A stretch of 64,000 nucleotides of DNA from Pseudonocardia sp. ICBG1293 (GTDB taxonomy: Bacteria; Actinomycetota; Actinomycetes; Mycobacteriales; Pseudonocardiaceae). How positions within the stretch are numbered: position 1 is the first letter of the stretch; each line of letters opens with the position of its first letter. The notes below the pieces were generated by a model that had not been told where the DNA came from, ran no database searches, and was given only the letters and a program-made list of their open reading frames with translations. This document shows, piece by piece, positions 31,706 through 39,500 of the stretch. Where the stretch lies: the NCBI RefSeq assembly GCF_020131355.1, contig NZ_JAHLEL010000085.1, positions 186,001 through 250,000 on the forward strand, given 5' to 3'. A program made the position numbers and the translations under genes.

Positions 31706-32992
31706 TTGTCCACGGGCGTGAACTGCAACAACAGGAGTTTGTTCGTGGCGCGACGAGCAGTGGTCTGGATCGGGATCGACGTCGGGAAAAGGACCCACCA
31801 CGCCTGCGCTGTCGATGCCGAGGGCAAGGTTGTGTTCTCCCGCAAGGTCGGCAACGACCAGGCCGCGATCGAAGCTCTGCTCGATCGGGCGTCCGCCGCG
31901 GCCGAGGACGTGCGGTGGGCGATCGATCTGACCAACAGCTATGCCGCGCTGTTGCAGGTCGTCCTCACCGCAGCCGACCAGCGGGTGGTCTACGTTCCCG
32001 GGCGGGTCGTCAACCGGATGAGCGGCGTGTTCCGTGGGGAGGCCAAGACCGACGCCCGCGACGCAAAGGTCATCGCCGACACCGCCCGCATGTCCGGCGC
32101 CGACCTCACCGTGGTTACCGCCACTGACGAGACCACTGCTGAGCTGCGTCGGCTCGTGGCCCACCGCGAGGACCTGATGGCTGACTGGGTACGCGGGGTC
32201 AACCGGCTGCGTGACCTGCTCGGGTCGATCTTTCCCGGTCTCGAGGCGGCCTTCGACTACTCCACCCGCAGCGCTCTGGTGCTGGTCACCGGGTTCCAGA
32301 CACCGCAGGCGCTCCGAGACGCGGACACAGCCGGAGTGATCGAGTATCTGCACGCCCACCGGGCATGGGCACCAGGCATCCCCACGATGGCGGCCACCGC
32401 GGTCGCCGCAGCCCACGCCCAGACCGTGACCCTGCCCAGCGAGACGCGGACCGCGGTCCTTGTCGCCGGCCTGGCCCGGCGGCTGTTGGAGCTCGACCGG
32501 GAGATCAAAGACACCGACAAGCTGATCACCACCGTGTTCCGCACCCACCCGGACGCGGCGATCATCGAGTCGCTGCCCGGACTCGGCCCCATTCTGGGCG
32601 CGGAATTCCTCACCGCCACCAACGGCGGTGTCAGCAGCAGTATCGGCGCTGATGTCGGCTCCGAGCTGGGTGGCTTCGCCAGCTCGGGACGGCTGGCCTC
32701 CTACGCCGGCCTCGTCCCAGTGCCCCAGGACTCCGGCCGGATCAGCGGGAACCTGCGCCGCCCACGACGCTACAACCGCCGCCTGCGGCGAGTGTTCTAC
32801 ATGGCCGCGCTGTCCAGCCTCAAGGTCAACGGCCCGTCCCGGGCCTTTTACCAGCGCAAACGCAGCGAAAGAATGCTGCACACCCAAGCTCTGCTCGCCC
32901 TGGCCCGACGCCTGGTCGACGTCCTGTGGGCCCTGCTGCGTGACCGGAGAATGTTCACCATCACCGCACCACAACCCGCTACCGCGGCTTGA
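31706..32992 (+). CDS. IS110 family transposase
   Basis: This is a 428-residue recombinase. The N-terminal DEDD RuvC-like domain has VWIGIDVGKRTHHA, AIDLTNSYAALL and AKTDARDAKVIADTARM. The C-terminal Transposase_20 domain has ESLPGLGPILGAEFL and GRLASYAGLVPVPQDSG with the likely catalytic Ser near the end. The GTG at 31745 (VARRAVVWIGID) is a likely alternative start. It appears intact. Confidence 0.9.
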   Translation: MSTGVNCNNRSLFVARRAVVWIGIDVGKRTHHACAVDAEGKVVFSRKVGNDQAAIEALLDRASAAAEDVRWAIDLTNSYAALLQVVLTAADQRVVYVPGRVVNRMSGVFRGEAKTDARDAKVIADTARMSGADLTVVTATDETTAELRRLVAHREDLMADWVRGVNRLRDLLGSIFPGLEAAFDYSTRSALVLVTGFQTPQALRDADTAGVIEYLHAHRAWAPGIPTMAATAVAAAHAQTVTLPSETRTAVLVAGLARRLLELDREIKDTDKLITTVFRTHPDAAIIESLPGLGPILGAEFLTATNGGVSSSIGADVGSELGGFASSGRLASYAGLVPVPQDSGRISGNLRRPRRYNRRLRRVFYMAALSSLKVNGPSRAFYQRKRSERMLHTQALLALARRLVDVLWALLRDRRMFTITAPQPATAA

Positions 32993-33115
32993 CACCATCA
33001 TTCGGATTCCTTCCGCCGAGATCGTTGCCACTGGCAACGGTAGGGTGGACGGTGATCGGTCGGGGTGATCACTCCCAGCGGCCTCCGTGATCACGGTGGC
33101 ACGGGTCGTCGCAGA

Positions 33116-33871
33116 TCAGCGCGCCGGGTCGACCGTCCAGGCCGGAGCCTTCGCGGGGCGGCCGTCGCCGGAGGACCGGCCCCGCAGCCGTCGTCCGACC
33201 CAGGGCAGGACGTGCCCGCGGTAGTAGGCCAGCTGCGCGGCGGGCCCGGCGGCGGGCACGGTCGTCGCGGGGGTCGTCGCGGGGACCGCGCCGCGCACGC
33301 CGAGGGCGTCCAGCACCAGCCCCGCGGCGCGCAGGTGACCGGCCGTGCCCAGGTGCAGCCGGTCGTCCGACCAGTAGCCGGGCCGGCGGATCTCGGTGTC
33401 GCCGAACACGTCGACGAAGGTGAGCCCGCGTGCGGCCGCGAGGGTGCGCACCGCCGCCGACAGCTCGGCGCCGCGACGGTGGACGACCCGTCCCAGCGGC
33501 AGCCGGTCCGACGGGTCGGCGCCGCTGAGCAGCACCAGCCGTACCCCGGCGGCCGCGCAGCGCTCGACGGCCCGGGTGGTCAGCGCCGCGAGCCCGGCGA
33601 CGTCGGTGCGGGGACGCAGCATGTCGTTCCCGCCACCGTTGAGCGTGATCAGGGTCGGTGCGGGGGCCAGCGTGAGCGCCGCCTCGAGCTGCCGCCCGAC
33701 GACGTCGGCCAGCAACCGGCCCCGCACGGCCAGGTTGGCGTAGTGCACCGGCTCGCCGGTGGCGCCGGCCAGTCCGGCGGCGACCCGGTCGGCCCACCCC
33801 CGGGGGACCCCCGCCGCGTCCTCGTCCCCGACGCCCTCGGTGAAGCTGTCCCCGATCGCCACGTACCGCAC
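33116..33871 (-). CDS. SGNH/GDSL-type hydrolase
   Basis: This is a 251-residue esterase-like protein. SGNH block I is YVAIGDSFTEGVGD (nucleophile Ser). Block II/III are RGRLLADVV and TLNGGGNDML. Block V is WSDDRLHLGTAGH (Asp, His). A ~50-residue basic C-terminal tail follows. There is no signal peptide with the GTG start at 33871, chosen since VRYVAIGDS is the standard onset. The substrate (lipid, acyl ester or sugar ester) is unknown. Confidence 0.83.
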   Translation of the reverse strand: MRYVAIGDSFTEGVGDEDAAGVPRGWADRVAAGLAGATGEPVHYANLAVRGRLLADVVGRQLEAALTLAPAPTLITLNGGGNDMLRPRTDVAGLAALTTRAVERCAAAGVRLVLLSGADPSDRLPLGRVVHRRGAELSAAVRTLAAARGLTFVDVFGDTEIRRPGYWSDDRLHLGTAGHLRAAGLVLDALGVRGAVPATTPATTVPAAGPAAQLAYYRGHVLPWVGRRLRGRSSGDGRPAKAPAWTVDPAR

Positions 33872-33964
33872 GGGGTCAGCATCCGCGTCGCCGTCGCCGC
33901 GGATCGCCCCGGGGGTGGTGACGGCTGTTACCCTCGATCCGTGCGCGGTCGCATCATTACCCGG

Positions 33965-33994
33965 CGCGCCGGCTGAACCCAGGGAGCCGGCGCG
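33965..33994 (+). promoter_or_regulatory. Leader hairpin before the ACT-like gene
   Basis: CGCGCCGGCT and its complement AGCCGGCGCG (10 bp, perfect) flank a 10-base loop, 65 bp before the ACT-like start. It could be an attenuator-type element; no leader peptide was recognised. Confidence 0.35.
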
Positions 33995-34058
33995 TGGCAC
34001 GTCGTGCCCGCCGGACCTGGCCGGATCCTGACGTTCGCCCTCGAACACCGGAGATCCG

Positions 34059-34334
34059 ATGAACGCCCCCACCGCCGAGCACCCCGCCCGCACCGCCTCG
34101 TCCGCCGAGCACGGCCACGTGGTCTCGCTGCTGCTGACCGACGCCGACGACGGCCTGCACAAGGTCCTGACCGTGCTGCGGTCGCGCCGCTGGCGGGTCC
34201 GGTCGCTGCAGGTCGACCTGTCCGGCGAGGTCGGCCGCGTCGAGTTGGTCGTCACCCGCGACGGCCGGGACGCGGGCCTGCTGCTCGAACAGCTGCGCCG
34301 GGTCGTCCCGGTGGTCCGCGCCGAGCTGGGCTGA
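34059..34334 (+). CDS. ACT-like domain protein (acetolactate synthase small-subunit type)
   Basis: This is a 91-residue protein. After a ~20-residue leader it shows HVVSLLLTDADDGLHKVLTVLRSRRWRVRSLQVD and RVELVVTRDG, the beta-alpha-beta-beta pattern of ACT domains, similar to short IlvM/IlvN-like regulators. There is no adjacent ilvB. Function is uncertain: it may regulate a distant enzyme or be an orphan ACT protein. Confidence 0.6.
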   Translation: MNAPTAEHPARTASSAEHGHVVSLLLTDADDGLHKVLTVLRSRRWRVRSLQVDLSGEVGRVELVVTRDGRDAGLLLEQLRRVVPVVRAELG

Positions 34335-34473
34335 GCCCGGCCGCGCTGGCGCGCTACCCCCGGGGCGTCAGCCGCGCGTTCGGGAGCTCCGGCGCCGGCA
34401 GGGTCGACTCCCAGGCGTCCGGGAACGCTCCGAACCGCCCGTCGGCGTCGCCCCCGGCGGCGCGTTCGTGCTG

Positions 34474-35322
34474 CTACTGCTCCCGGAAGGCGGCGACCTC
34501 GTCGTGGCTGGAGCCGACGAAGTTCCACCACATCACGATCTGCTCGCCCAGCGGCTCCCCGCCGAGCAGCACCAGGCGGGCGCCGTCCGGGCCCGCACGC
34601 AGCTCCAGGGTGTCGCGGCCCGGGGGCAGGTAGACGAGCTCGCCCGGGGCGGCCGCCGTCACACCGACCTCCGCCGAGCCGGTGTCGACCAGCACGCCGT
34701 GCTCGAACCCGGTGTCGACGTCGAGGCCCACCGCCGCCCCGGCGGGGAGCACGACCTCGGCGCCGAGCAGCGGGGTGAACGTCGCGACCGGCGACGACGA
34801 CCCGGCGAGCGACCCCAGGAACACCCGCACCGCAGCGTCCCCGGCCTGCACCCGCGGCGGCGCGTAGTGCTCGAAGCGCGGCGCGGTGTCCCGGTGCGCG
34901 GCGGGCAGCGCCAGCCACAGCTGCACCCCGTGCAGCACGTCGGTGTCGGGGGTGGAGAACTCCGAGTGCGCGATGCCGGAGCCCGCCGTCATCAGGTTCA
35001 GCTCGCCCGGCCGCACGATCGCGTGCGCACCGGTGGTGTCACGGTGCTCGACCCGGCCGGTGAACAGCCACGACACGGTGGCCAGGCCGGTGTGCGGGTG
35101 CCCCGGGACGGCCATCCCGCCGGTGTCGGAGATCCGGTCGGGGCCGTAGTGGTCCAGGAAGCACCAGGCACCGATCAGCGACCGTGTCCGGCGGGGCAGG
35201 GTGCGGCGCACCGTCATCGCCCGCGGGCCGCCCAGCGGCACGTCCCGGGGGGTCACCAGTTCCACGGCGGCGTCGTCGCCCCCGCAGACGACCTCCTCGG
35301 GCGCGGTCTCGACGTTGCTCAT
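34474..35322 (-). CDS. Pirin family protein
   Basis: This is a 282-residue bicupin. The N-terminal cupin has the metal motif GHPHTGLATVSWLFTGRVEHRD (two His) and SGIAHSEFS (third His), with LDHYGPDRI before it. The C-terminal cupin has MWWNFVGSSHDEV at its end. Some pirins have quercetinase activity or respond to redox; this one's role is unknown. Its ATG overlaps the upstream GNAT stop by 4 bp. Confidence 0.9.
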   Translation of the reverse strand: MSNVETAPEEVVCGGDDAAVELVTPRDVPLGGPRAMTVRRTLPRRTRSLIGAWCFLDHYGPDRISDTGGMAVPGHPHTGLATVSWLFTGRVEHRDTTGAHAIVRPGELNLMTAGSGIAHSEFSTPDTDVLHGVQLWLALPAAHRDTAPRFEHYAPPRVQAGDAAVRVFLGSLAGSSSPVATFTPLLGAEVVLPAGAAVGLDVDTGFEHGVLVDTGSAEVGVTAAAPGELVYLPPGRDTLELRAGPDGARLVLLGGEPLGEQIVMWWNFVGSSHDEVAAFREQ

Positions 35323-35657
35323 CGCGCGACCCGCCCGACGACCTCGAGGGCGTGCGGGGTGACCGGGTCGAGCACGTCGGCCCAGCCGTCGTGGGTCGCG
35401 GTCCACCGCTTCACGTACGGGCACACCGGCACGATCCGCTTCCCGGCGGTGCGGGTGTCCTCCAGCGCGAAGCGGACCAGCGTGCCCGCGAGCCCCTGCC
35501 CGGAGCGGTCCGGGTCGACCTCGGTATGGAAGAAGATGCGGCGGGGGCCGTCGTCGACGTACGCGGCACGGCCGACCACGGTGCCGTCGACCAGGATCTC
35601 GTAGCGGTGGTGGCCGGTGTCGTGCGTGACGACCGTGCCGGAGTCGCTGTCGGACAT
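35319..35657 (-). CDS. GNAT family acetyltransferase (small, Yjdj-type)
   Basis: This is a 112-residue protein of the short GNAT type. RYEILVDGTVVGRAAYVDDG, IFFHTEVDPDRSGQGLAGTLVRFAL (acetyl-CoA motif) and VPVCPYVKRW are characteristic. The start at 35657 gives the family length; the longer reading has no support. It lies between a CMD-family gene and pirin in an operon-like group. Confidence 0.85.
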   Translation of the reverse strand: MSDSDSGTVVTHDTGHHRYEILVDGTVVGRAAYVDDGPRRIFFHTEVDPDRSGQGLAGTLVRFALEDTRTAGKRIVPVCPYVKRWTATHDGWADVLDPVTPHALEVVGRVAR

Positions 35658-35670
35658 GGGGACCAGCCTC

Positions 35671-36159
35671 TCAGGACGCCCGGCCGGGCACGACGCGGCC
35701 GTCCGCGTCGCGGGCCGGGACGGGGTGTGCGGACAGGATCGAGACCCGGTTGAACGCGTTGATGGTGATCGCGGCCCAGACCAGCACCGAGACCTCGTCG
35801 TCGGTGAGGTCACCGCGCACGGCGGCGTAGGCCTCGTCGTCGAGGTGCGTCCCGGCGGTCCGGGTGACGGCCTCGGCGAGCCCGAGTGCGGCGCGCTCGC
35901 GGTCGTCGTAGAGGGTGCTGTCGCGCCACGCCGGGAGCAGGGTCATCCGCTGGGGGGTCAGCCCGGCCGCGAGCCCCGACCGCCAGTGGGTGTCCAGGCA
36001 GGTCGCGCAGCCGTTGATCTGCGACACCCGCAGGTTCACCAGCTCCAGCAGGTCCCGGTCCACCCCGGCCGCGGCGGCGCGCTCCCGCACGACCGCGACG
36101 ACGCCGGTCATCGCCCGGAGCACCTCGGGGGTCTGCCTGTCGATCCACACCCGGTCCAT
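35671..36159 (-). CDS. Carboxymuconolactone decarboxylase family (AhpD-like) protein
   Basis: This is a 162-residue all-helical protein. The CxxC-x3-H motif CATCLDTHWRSG (about residue 51) is that of AhpD-type alkylhydroperoxidases. YDDRERAALGLAEAVT and the C-terminal AITINAFNRVSI helix are typical. A peroxide or thiol-redox role is likely and would fit the pirin neighbour. Confidence 0.87.
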   Translation of the reverse strand: MDRVWIDRQTPEVLRAMTGVVAVVRERAAAAGVDRDLLELVNLRVSQINGCATCLDTHWRSGLAAGLTPQRMTLLPAWRDSTLYDDRERAALGLAEAVTRTAGTHLDDEAYAAVRGDLTDDEVSVLVWAAITINAFNRVSILSAHPVPARDADGRVVPGRAS

Positions 36160-36174
36160 GTCCTCCCGAACCCC

Positions 36175-37329
36175 TCAGACGGTGACGCTGTTCCGGGCCG
36201 GGGCCGTCTCGACGGTCACGACCACCGCGACCATCACCACCGCGGCGAGGACCGGGGTGAACGGGGCGAACGCCGAGAGCCCCAGCACCGCCGCCAGCCC
36301 GACGACGACGGCGCTGCGCCCGGTGGTGAGCGTGGGCCGCAGCGCGAGTGCCCAGACCCCCAGGACGAACAGCGCGACCGGCACGGTCAGGGTCGCCCCG
36401 GCCGCGGCGACGGACAGTCCGGTCGCGGTGGTGTCGACGTCGACGGCCACCTCGATGCCCGCGGAGAACGCACCCGCCGCGGCGAAGACGACGTAGTGGC
36501 CGTAGCCGTGCACCAGCGCCCGCGGCATGGCCCGCAGGTACGGGTGCTGGTCGCGGGCGAAGTAGACCCACCACATCCCGGCCGCCAGCACCAGCCCGCA
36601 GGCCGAGAGCAGCAGCAGCGGGCCGAGGTGCTCGGCGGAGGACAGTGCGTCGACCACCGCCGTCGTCGAGGCCAGGACCGACTCGCCGAGCAGGATCAGG
36701 GTGAACAGGCTGTAGCGCTCGGCGATGTGGTGCGGGTGCCAGGGCGTGGGCCGCGCCCGTTCGGCGACCACCGGGACCGCCAGTTCGGCCAGCGCCAGCA
36801 CCACGAAGCCGGCCGGGTGCGGGTCCACGAGCACCCAGACGACCCACAGCACCTGGACGACGACGATCCCTCCGGCGTACCGCAGCGCGGTCCGCCGCAG
36901 CTCGGGGTGCGAGCGGGCCGCCCGCAGCCACTGCGTGACCATCGCCAGGCGCATCACCACGTACCCGGCGACGAGCACGCCGTAGCCGTCGCCGGCCATC
37001 GCCGCCGGCGTCCCCGCGGCCAGGACCAGCGCGCCCGCCATCTGGACCAGGGTGGTGACCCGGTAGAGCCAGTCGTCGACGTCGAAGGCGGAGGCGAACC
37101 AGGTGAAGTTCATCCAGGCCCACCAGATGCCGAAGAACACCAGCAGGTAGGACCCGACCCCGGCGCCGACGTGCCCGCCGGACTCCTCGTGGTGCAGGGC
37201 CGCCGACGACAGCGAGACCGCCACGACGAACACCAGGTCGAAGAACAGCTCCAGCGGACTGGCCGCGCGGTGGGGCTCGTCCGGGTCACGGGGGCGCATC
37301 GCGCGCAGACCGAGGTTCACGCCCGCCAT
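36175..37329 (-). CDS. Low temperature requirement protein A family (LtrA) membrane protein 1
   Basis: This is a 384-residue membrane protein with about 10-12 hydrophobic segments. It starts with ASPLELFFDLVFVVAVS, the LtrA family signature, and has HHIAERYSLFTLILLGESVLA and WWVYFARDQ. Function is unknown. It is divergent from a second LtrA gene 53 bp away. Confidence 0.87.
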   Translation of the reverse strand: MAGVNLGLRAMRPRDPDEPHRAASPLELFFDLVFVVAVSLSSAALHHEESGGHVGAGVGSYLLVFFGIWWAWMNFTWFASAFDVDDWLYRVTTLVQMAGALVLAAGTPAAMAGDGYGVLVAGYVVMRLAMVTQWLRAARSHPELRRTALRYAGGIVVVQVLWVVWVLVDPHPAGFVVLALAELAVPVVAERARPTPWHPHHIAERYSLFTLILLGESVLASTTAVVDALSSAEHLGPLLLLSACGLVLAAGMWWVYFARDQHPYLRAMPRALVHGYGHYVVFAAAGAFSAGIEVAVDVDTTATGLSVAAAGATLTVPVALFVLGVWALALRPTLTTGRSAVVVGLAAVLGLSAFAPFTPVLAAVVMVAVVVTVETAPARNSVTV

Positions 37330-37382
37330 CGTTGCGCGCCGCACTAGCCTTCGGCTGCGCCGACACGGGGAGGGACTCATCG

Positions 37383-38555
37383 ATGACCACACCGGACACC
37401 ACACCGGACACCCGGCCGCGGGTGCTGCGCCGGCCGGGCGACTCCGAGGTCGCCCCGATCGAGCTGTTCTTCGACCTGGTCTACGTGTTCGCGATCGTCC
37501 AGGTCTCGCACACGCTGCTGTACCACCTGACCCCGCTCGGGGCGCTGGAGACGGCGGTGCTGTTCGCCGCGGTCTGGTGGCTGTGGAACTACTCGGCCTG
37601 GGCGATGAACTACCTGGACCCGGCCCGGCCGTCGGTGCGGATGCTCAACGCCGGCCTGATGCTGGCGGCGCTGGGGATGGCGCTGGCCCTGCCGGGCGCG
37701 TTCGGTGACTCCGGGCTGCTGTTCGCACTGTGCTTCGCCGCCGCCCAGATCGGCCGCCCGCTGTTCCTGGTCGTGAGCGCGCGCGGGCACGTCATGGCCC
37801 GCAACTACCGCAACCTGCTGGTGTGGAGCACCGCCGCGTCGGTGCTGGTCGTCGTCGGTGCGTTCCTCCCGCCGGTGGCGCGGCTGGTCGTCTGGGCACT
37901 GGCCGTCGCCGTCGACATGGCGGGCCCGCGGTTCGAGTTCCGGGTGCCGGGGCTCGGCCGCACCCCGATGGAGGAGTGGCCCACCGATGTGGAGCACCTC
38001 GCCGAGCGCAACCGGCTGGTGTTCATCATCGCGCTCGGCGAGTCGATCCTGATCATGGGTTTCACGCTGTCGGAGATGGAGGTCGTGACCCCCTACGCGG
38101 TGCTGATCACCCTGCTCGGGTTCGCCGGCCTGGTCGCGCTGTGGTGGTCCTACTTCGCGCTTGCCGGACACGGCACCCGGGCGTCCTCCGGCGACGGGTC
38201 GACCCGGGCGGCGCGGGCCGCGTTCGCCTACGCGCACGGCCTGATGGTGGCCGGCGCGGTGCTGTTCGCGGTCGCGATCGACCTGCACCTCACGCACCCG
38301 GAGAACACGCCCTCGCTGGTGCTGACCTCGGTCGGCGGCCTGCTGCTCTACCTCGCGGGCAACACGCTCTACCTGCAGGGCCGCACCGGGGCCGCCGGGC
38401 GGTCGCGCCTCGTCGCCGCCGCGGTCCTGGTCGTGGCCGCGGCGGCCGCACTCGTCGCCGGGCACGCCCTGCCCGCGGTCGTGATCGGGCTGGTCGTGCT
38501 CGCCGTGGTGGTCGCGCTGGCCGTGGTCACCGAGCTGACGCAGCGGCGCGCCTAG
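37383..38555 (+). CDS. Low temperature requirement protein A family (LtrA) membrane protein 2
   Basis: This is a 390-residue paralogue: PIELFFDLVYVFAIVQVSHTL, HLAERNRLVFIIALGESILI and LWWSYFALAGHG match the family. The ATG at 37383 has GGAGGGACT upstream. Its TAG stop (38553-38555) is part of the CTAG where IS-A copy 2 inserted; the gene is intact. Confidence 0.87.
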   Translation: MTTPDTTPDTRPRVLRRPGDSEVAPIELFFDLVYVFAIVQVSHTLLYHLTPLGALETAVLFAAVWWLWNYSAWAMNYLDPARPSVRMLNAGLMLAALGMALALPGAFGDSGLLFALCFAAAQIGRPLFLVVSARGHVMARNYRNLLVWSTAASVLVVVGAFLPPVARLVVWALAVAVDMAGPRFEFRVPGLGRTPMEEWPTDVEHLAERNRLVFIIALGESILIMGFTLSEMEVVTPYAVLITLLGFAGLVALWWSYFALAGHGTRASSGDGSTRAARAAFAYAHGLMVAGAVLFAVAIDLHLTHPENTPSLVLTSVGGLLLYLAGNTLYLQGRTGAAGRSRLVAAAVLVVAAAAALVAGHALPAVVIGLVVLAVVVALAVVTELTQRRA

Positions 38556-39298
38556 GGCGTGTCTCCTAAAGTGCGCAACCAGGTGACGATGGCCTTCAGT
38601 GCAACTCCGCCGCGGTAGGTCAGGGCGAGTTTGTCGTAGCGGGTCGCGAGGCCGCGCCACTGCTTGACCTCGCAGAACCCGCGTTCGACGACGTTGCGGC
38701 CGCGGTAGTCGACCCGGTCGAACGCTGGTGGTCGGCCGCCGCGTGTGCCGCGTCGTTTCCGGTGTCCCTGCTGGTCAGCCGGCTCCGGGATGACCGCGAC
38801 GATCCGTCGTCTGCGCAGGTGGGCGCGGATGGCGCGTGAGGAGTAGGCCTTATCTGCGCGGACCCGCTCGGGTCGGGTCCGCGGTCGGCCCGGACCGACC
38901 CGTCCGACGCTCAGATGTGACATCAGGTGCGCGAACATCGGGGCGTCACCGGCCTGTCCGGGGCCGACGAGTACGACCAGCGGGCGGCCGTGTCCGTCAA
39001 CGAGCTGGTGGATCTTCGTGCCGAGCCCTCCGCGGGAGCGGCCCAAGGCGTGATCGGGTGGCTCGATCAGCAGATTCTTGTAGTTCGATCCGGCCCCCTG
39101 TGTCTCGCTGCAGGGTCGCGGCGTGTTGGTGAGCGCGGATGATCGTCGAGTCGACCGACACGGCCCAGTCCACGAGACCGGCGGAGTCGGCATCGGCGAG
39201 CAGAGCTGCGAGAACCTGGTCCCAGGTGCCGTCACCGCAGTAGCGGCGGTGGCGTTTCCATAGGGTCTGCCACGGCCCGAACTCGACCGGGACATCAC
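38552..39298 (-). CDS. IS-A transposase C-terminal half (orfB), copy 2
   Basis: The frame contains the catalytic core KIHQLVDGHGRPLVVL, RADKAYSS (Asp) and RNVVERGFCEVKQWRGL (Glu). It ends in TWLRTLGDTP. Its TAG stop is provided by the flanking CTAG (38552-38555), not by the element. It is probably made as an orfAB fusion; the N-terminal part of this frame (before about residue 70) is not transposase. Confidence 0.8.
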   Translation of the reverse strand: MMSRSSSGRGRPYGNATAATAVTAPGTRFSQLCSPMPTPPVSWTGPCRSTRRSSALTNTPRPCSETQGAGSNYKNLLIEPPDHALGRSRGGLGTKIHQLVDGHGRPLVVLVGPGQAGDAPMFAHLMSHLSVGRVGPGRPRTRPERVRADKAYSSRAIRAHLRRRRIVAVIPEPADQQGHRKRRGTRGGRPPAFDRVDYRGRNVVERGFCEVKQWRGLATRYDKLALTYRGGVALKAIVTWLRTLGDTP

Positions 39299-39496
39299 GC
39301 CAGGCCAGCCCGCAGCGGAACCGGTAGATGATCCCCTCGATCACTCTGCGGTGATCGGCGAACGGGCGCCCTGGCATCCCGTCCGACGAGGGCAGTAACG
39401 GCTCGAGTCGGTCCCACTGGGCATCGGTCAGGACGGCACGGCGCGACACCTACTGATCATCGCGCAGGCCCGACCAGCCGGGTTAGGAGACGCGCC
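38556..39496 (-). mobile_element. IS-A copy 2 (intact, 941 bp)
   Basis: Ends are GGCGTGTCTCC and, inverted, GGCGCGTCTCC. CTAG occurs at 38552-38555 and 39497-39500. By inspection it is identical to copy 1 apart from the nested insertions there. Confidence 0.92.
38997..39449 (-). CDS. IS-A transposase N-terminal half (orfA), copy 2
   Basis: It is identical in translation to copy 1 (25912-26364), with the DUF4096 domain and first catalytic Asp. The run of five C (39094-39098) is where a +1 shift would join orfB. Confidence 0.82.
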   Translation of the reverse strand: MSRRAVLTDAQWDRLEPLLPSSDGMPGRPFADHRRVIEGIIYRFRCGLAWRDVPVEFGPWQTLWKRHRRYCGDGTWDQVLAALLADADSAGLVDWAVSVDSTIIRAHQHAATLQRDTGGRIELQESADRATRSRLGPLPRRARHEDPPAR

Positions 39497-39500
39497 CTAG

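Larger units (their letters stand above)
31533..33000 (+). mobile_element. IS110 family element (approximate ends)
   Basis: One transposase gene with a ~170-bp non-coding stretch before it. IS110 elements have no clear terminal repeats, so the borders given are estimates: the left is set at the MITE edge and the right just past the transposase stop. Confidence 0.55.

Noticed and set aside
33085-33096. CCGTGATCACGG palindrome between IS110 and the SGNH gene
   Set aside because: It is short and lies downstream of both genes; a regulatory role is not supported.
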